This document shows positions 60,742-64,000 of a DNA stretch of 64,000 nucleotides, piece after piece; the stretch's first letter is position 1, and the number at the start of each line of letters is the position of its first letter. The notes under the pieces were generated by a model. That model was not told the origin of the DNA. It ran no database searches and was given only the letters and a program-made list of their open reading frames with translations. Both the position numbers and the translations under genes were made by a program. The DNA comes from Curtobacterium flaccumfaciens (GTDB taxonomy: Bacteria; Actinomycetota; Actinomycetes; Actinomycetales; Microbacteriaceae), in contig CP121450.1 in NCBI GenBank assembly GCA_029689965.1, positions 3,776,455-3,840,454 of the forward strand, in the 5' to 3' direction.

Positions 60742-60937
60742 TCGTGCGGCCGCCGCTCTCGAGCCGGGTGCGCAACTCGTCGTGCAGGGCGGAGAACGCG
60801 TCGGCACGATCGGTCAACGGGAGACCTTCGACGGCGACGGTACGCTGCGCGAAGTCGGCCGTCTCCGGCTCGTCGTCGTGCACCGGGTCCTGCTCATCGT
60901 GCACGGTGTCCTGCTCGTCGTTCGGCACGTCGGCCAC
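60734..60937 (-). CDS. Small acidic hypothetical protein
   Basis: 67 residues, very acidic N-terminus (DEQDTVHDEQDPVHDDEPET) and a helical C-terminal half (RADAFSALHDELRTRLESGG). Short proteins of this kind occur between the HAD phosphatase and tlyA in related actinobacteria, so I accept it as a gene. GTG at 60937, one base after the HAD stop. Confidence 0.65.
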   Translation of the reverse strand: MADVPNDEQDTVHDEQDPVHDDEPETADFAQRTVAVEGLPLTDRADAFSALHDELRTRLESGGRTSA

Positions 60938-60938
60938 G

Positions 60939-61916
60939 CTACTCGCCGCCGTACAGCTTCGGGTCGACGTCGAGGCCGTAGATCGCCAGACCGGACTCCC
61001 AGATCAGCGACGCACCGGCACGCAGCAGGTCGAGGGAGTCACCGTCGTCCAGCACTCGGACGACGTGTCCGCGCATCGCCACCGTGACGACCCCGACGGT
61101 GGCGTACCGGGTGCCGTCCGGGTCCTCGCGCCGGATCGCGACCGGGTACGGCTCCGACAGGCCGCGGAGGTCCCCGAGGATGTAGGTCGGACGGGAGCGC
61201 TGATCGGCCGCGAGCACCTGCTTCGCCTTGTCGATGCCGGTGAGGACGAGGACGCTCGGGATCCCGGCGTCGTTCGCGCCCTTGATGTCGGTGTCGAGGC
61301 GGTCGCCGATGAACAGCGGGTGTTCGCCGCCGAACCGTGCCAGGGCGGCGTCGAAGATCGGACGCTCGGGCTTCCCGGCGACCACCGGCATCCGGCCCAC
61401 CGCCTGGTGCACGGCCGACACCAGCGTGCCGTTGCCCGGCGCGATCCCCCGCTCGACCGGGATCGACCAGTCCATGTTCGTCGCGACCCACGGCACGTCC
61501 GGGTCAGCGAGCGCGAACGACGCCTCGGCCAGATCCGTCCAGCCGAGATCCGGCGAGAACCCCTGGATGACCGCAGCCGGTGCGTCCTCCGCGTTGGTCG
61601 TCACGGTGAAACCGGCGTCTTCCACGATGCTCGTCAGACCGAGGCCACCCGTGACGAGGACCGTGGACCCCGCGGGCACCAGCGTCTCGAGCAGCCGGAC
61701 GCCGGCCTGCGACGAGGTCACGACGTCGTCCTCGGACACCTCGAGCCCGTAACGCTCCAGGTGTTCGGCGACGTCTACGGGACGGCGCGACGCGTTGTTC
61801 GTGATGTAGCCGACGCGCGCGCTGAGCGACGCGCGCGTCAGTGCCTCGACCGCGTGCGGAATCGCGTGGCGGCCGCGGTACACGACCCCGTCGAGGTCGG
61901 TGAGGACGACGTCCAC
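60939..61916 (-). CDS. HAD-IIA family hydrolase
   Basis: Intact HAD phosphatase of the NagD/4-nitrophenyl-phosphatase type: the nucleophile loop VDVVLTDLDGVVYRG at the very start, GYITNNASRRP (motif II Thr/Asn), and FIGDRLDTDIKGANDAGI (motif IV acid cluster). It dephosphorylates small metabolites; the in vivo substrate is unknown. GTG at 61916 is the only sensible start, since the frame has no closer one before the upstream gene's stop. Confidence 0.93.
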   Translation of the reverse strand: MDVVLTDLDGVVYRGRHAIPHAVEALTRASLSARVGYITNNASRRPVDVAEHLERYGLEVSEDDVVTSSQAGVRLLETLVPAGSTVLVTGGLGLTSIVEDAGFTVTTNAEDAPAAVIQGFSPDLGWTDLAEASFALADPDVPWVATNMDWSIPVERGIAPGNGTLVSAVHQAVGRMPVVAGKPERPIFDAALARFGGEHPLFIGDRLDTDIKGANDAGIPSVLVLTGIDKAKQVLAADQRSRPTYILGDLRGLSEPYPVAIRREDPDGTRYATVGVVTVAMRGHVVRVLDDGDSLDLLRAGASLIWESGLAIYGLDVDPKLYGGE

Positions 61917-61941
61917 ACCGTCCGTCGGCGGCTTCGGTGCC

Positions 61942-63777
61942 TCAGTCGGCTGCGGAACCGTCGACGTCGGTGGGGTTGTCGTCGTCGAGCTCTCCGGGCT
62001 CGTCGCCGGCTGGTTCGTCGCCGGCTGGTTCGTCGCCGAGGGGTTCGTCGGCGAGTTCGGCGTCGGGCTCGTCGTCGACGGCGCCGTCGAGCTCGTCGTC
62101 TGCGTGTCCTTCGACCTCGAGCGTTTCCTCGACCACATCCACTGTCTCCCAAGCGTTCTCGTCGGCGACCTCGGCCAGGGCCGCGGCGGCACGATCGACA
62201 CGGGCCCACCATTCGTCGGCCTCGTCCTGACGGCCGAGCTCCTCGAGCGTGGCCGCGTAAGCACTGTAGAGCGCCGGCGACCACGAGTAGGCGGTGGACG
62301 GATCGAGCTGTGGAATCTCCAGCTCGCCGAGCGCTGCTGTGGGGTTCCCGAGGTCCAGTCGGGCTCCGGACATCGCGATCGCGAGCTCCACCTGCACCGC
62401 GGTGTCCAACGCCGCACGGTCGACCGAACGACCGAGTTCGAGCGCACGCTCCGGACGGCCGAGCCCGCGTTCGCAGTCGACCATCATCGGCAACTGGTCG
62501 TTGCGACCGGAGATCCGACGGTAGGTGCGCAGTTCACGGAGCGCCGTGGCGAAGTCGCCGAGACGGTACGCCGTGATCGCCGCCGTCTCACGCACGACGC
62601 CCACACGACCGGCGCGACGAGCAGCGCTGAGCGCGTGCTGGTTGGCGGTCTCCGGGTCTTCGTCGACGAGGAGCGCGGCCGCCACGAGGTGACGGGCCAC
62701 CCAGTCGGCGTTGTCCTTGCTGAGGGTCTTCAGCTCGGCACGAGCGACCTTGTCGAGGTCACGGGCCTGGATGTCCTCGGGGATCTCGGGGTCGTCGTGG
62801 CGCGGTCGGATCGACTTCGTGCCGTAGGGATCACGGTCCTCCCAGTCGTCGCGTGATGCCTCGCCGAAACGGGCACCGGCGTGACGGCTGCCGTCGCCGA
62901 ACCGCTGGCGGTCGTCACGGCCGCTGCGCTCGCGGTCCGGACTCCCACGGAACGGACGATCCCCGTCCCGACGCGGACGCTCATCACCGCCGCGGAACGG
63001 ACGGCTCCCATCACGAGCCGGACGGTCCGACCGGAACGCACGATCACCATCTCGACGCGGACGCTCATCACCGCCGCGGAACGGACGGCTCCCATCACGA
63101 GCCGGACGGTCCGACCGGAACGGACGGTCTCCATCTCGACGCGGACGCTCGTCACGGCCGCGGAAGGGTCGGTTCCCATCGCGAGCCGAACGGTCTGAAC
63201 CGCCCCGGAACGGACGGTCTCCATCGCGAGCCGGACGGTCCGACCGGAGCGAACGGTCTCCATCACGAGCCGGACGGTCCGACCGGAACGGACGATCACC
63301 ATCTCGGCGCGGACGCTCGTCACCGCCACGGAAGGGTCGGTTCCCATCGCGAGCCGGGCGGTCTGAACCGCCGCGGAACGGGCGGTCTCCATCACGAGCC
63401 GGACGGTCCGACCGGAACGGACGATCAGCATCACGACGCGGACGGTCCGATCCACCACGGAACGGGCGATCAGCATTCCCACGCGGGCCATCGCCCCGCG
63501 GCGGACGGCTCGACTCCTCACGGTCGCCGCGCCATGCAGGACGGCGACCGCCGTCACGGAAGGACCGATCGCCGTCACGGAAAGCACGCCCACCGCGGGC
63601 AGGCCGATCGCCATCACGTCCCCGAGGGTCTCGACGTTCGCCCTCTCGGCGCTCGAAGTCACGAGGCCCGGACGACCAACGGTCCCCGCCATCGCGGCGA
63701 GCTCCGCGGTCGCCATCACGACGAGATCGGTCTGCGCTGTCGCCGTCGTTCCGTCGCCGCTCGTCGTCGTTCGCCAC
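61942..63777 (-). CDS. Tetratricopeptide protein with long Arg/Asp/Gly-repeat N-terminus
   Basis: Intact, about 611 residues. Residues 1-300 are a low-complexity arginine-rich region built from imperfect 28-residue units (RPFRGGDERPRRDG plus RPFRSDRPARDG). Residues about 310-540 are helical TPR-type repeats (DKVARAELKTLSKDNADWVARHLVAAALL; YRLGDFATALRELRTYRRI), and the C-terminus is a strongly acidic tail (DEPAGDEPAGDEPGELDDD). Charge segregation of this kind suggests an RNA- or protein-scaffolding role, which is inference. GTG at 63777 follows ACGAGGAG. First gene of the HAD-tlyA-nadK-recN block. Confidence 0.85.
   Translation of the reverse strand: MANDDERRRNDGDSADRSRRDGDRGARRDGGDRWSSGPRDFERREGERRDPRGRDGDRPARGGRAFRDGDRSFRDGGRRPAWRGDREESSRPPRGDGPRGNADRPFRGGSDRPRRDADRPFRSDRPARDGDRPFRGGSDRPARDGNRPFRGGDERPRRDGDRPFRSDRPARDGDRSLRSDRPARDGDRPFRGGSDRSARDGNRPFRGRDERPRRDGDRPFRSDRPARDGSRPFRGGDERPRRDGDRAFRSDRPARDGSRPFRGGDERPRRDGDRPFRGSPDRERSGRDDRQRFGDGSRHAGARFGEASRDDWEDRDPYGTKSIRPRHDDPEIPEDIQARDLDKVARAELKTLSKDNADWVARHLVAAALLVDEDPETANQHALSAARRAGRVGVVRETAAITAYRLGDFATALRELRTYRRISGRNDQLPMMVDCERGLGRPERALELGRSVDRAALDTAVQVELAIAMSGARLDLGNPTAALGELEIPQLDPSTAYSWSPALYSAYAATLEELGRQDEADEWWARVDRAAAALAEVADENAWETVDVVEETLEVEGHADDELDGAVDDEPDAELADEPLGDEPAGDEPAGDEPGELDDDNPTDVDGSAAD
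62950..63600. repeat. 84-bp imperfect coding repeats in the TPR gene
   Basis: The Arg-rich region of the TPR protein is encoded by about seven imperfect 84-bp units. On either strand they give similar low-complexity translations. Not CRISPR: repeats lack unique spacers and are inside one continuous reading frame. Confidence 0.8.
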
Positions 63778-63920
63778 CGTTGCTCCTCGTTGCGTGCCGG
63801 AGCTCCTGCCCGGCGTTCGTCCGCTGTGTCGTTGTGTCGGTGCCGCACCGGCAACCCGGTGCCCCTGCACTCAGTCCATCACGAACCGGCGCACGAGTCG
63901 AGTGACCTGCGGCAGAAACA

Positions 63921-63992
63921 GATGTAGCCACCGGCCTCCTGAGAACGAGGGTCTCCCCTACGAGTTCTCGATGGAGGGCCGATGGCCACATC
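63921..63992 (-). other. Candidate structured leader upstream of the TPR gene
   Basis: GATGTAGCCACC (63921-63932) can pair with GATGGCCACATC (63981-63992) at 10 of 12 positions, and GAGAAC (63941) with GTTCTC (63964) inside it. The window ends here, so it cannot be told whether this is a leader RNA of the TPR operon or the end of an upstream gene. Confidence 0.3.
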
Positions 63993-64000
63993 TTCCTAAA

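Noticed and set aside
58482..62576. 1,364-residue plus-strand open frame across tlyA, nadK, recN and the HAD gene
   Set aside because: It runs opposite several well-supported genes and has Ser/Thr/Arg-rich low-complexity translation; stop-poor high-GC DNA explains it.
62950..63600. Regular repeats at the right end as a CRISPR array
   Set aside because: They are imperfect coding repeats inside an intact TPR gene.

Overview
The window looks like chromosomal DNA of a high-GC actinobacterium of the family Microbacteriaceae. A Curtobacterium-like organism is my best guess, inferred from roughly 70% GC, frequent GTG starts, the class Ib nrdHIEF operon, and the recN-pyrG-NUDIX-xerD and TPR-HAD-tlyA-nadK-recN gene orders; no rRNA is present to confirm it. 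There is no sign of a prophage, insertion sequence or CRISPR array. Many obviously functional genes, including essential ones (pyrG, nrdE, recN, xerD, tlyA), are broken by single-base frameshifts. Each time the protein family continues without loss in another frame, so I treat these as probable sequence errors and give the span of the intact gene with the approximate break points.

Region 1 (1-23,100) is a carbohydrate-utilisation locus that looks aimed at mannose-rich glycans. It holds the end of a GH76 endo-alpha-1,6-mannanase; an AraR-like GntR/LacI hybrid regulator; an ABC importer operon ending in a GH42 beta-galactosidase; two divergent LacI regulators; and a seven-gene operon read leftward: secreted DUF4185-like protein, GH38 alpha-mannosidase, two permeases, binding lipoprotein, GH130 phosphorylase, SGNH esterase. 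Divergent from that operon are two (alpha/alpha)6-barrel glycosidases. Many junctions are ATGA or GTGA stop-start overlaps, and palindromic operator candidates sit in front of most units.

Region 2 (23,200-30,100) has a LysR regulator divergent from a mesX (DUF1852) - mesD pair, a folate-independent methionine synthase system, then small membrane proteins, a GNAT acetyltransferase, a monooxygenase-like protein, and an ArsR - cation diffusion facilitator metal-efflux operon.

Region 3 (30,200-34,600) is the class Ib ribonucleotide reductase operon nrdH-nrdI-nrdE-nrdF, with an NrdR-box-like site and a cluster of DnaA-box-like hexamers upstream and a strong terminator downstream.

Region 4 (34,600-53,500) is mixed: two MFS transporters, an aldo/keto reductase, a PH-like membrane protein, RNase HI, a DUF3516 helicase, two paralogous LLM flavin oxidoreductases, a GH3 beta-glucosidase with a divergent TetR regulator, an epimerase, a methyltransferase with an ArsR-type regulator, and small conserved proteins.

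Region 5 (53,500-64,000) is a housekeeping block on the minus strand: TPR protein, HAD phosphatase, small protein, tlyA, nadK, recN, pyrG, NUDIX hydrolase, xerD.

The least ordinary feature is the intergenic DNA. At least five unrelated short tandem arrays (units of 18, 19, 20, 21 and 36 bp) lie directly beside gene ends, often between converging genes and sometimes staying in frame with the neighbouring C-terminus. Two families of dispersed palindromes (core CTGGAGGCGCGG, and core GGAACCAGGTTCCGGACA) recur between genes.
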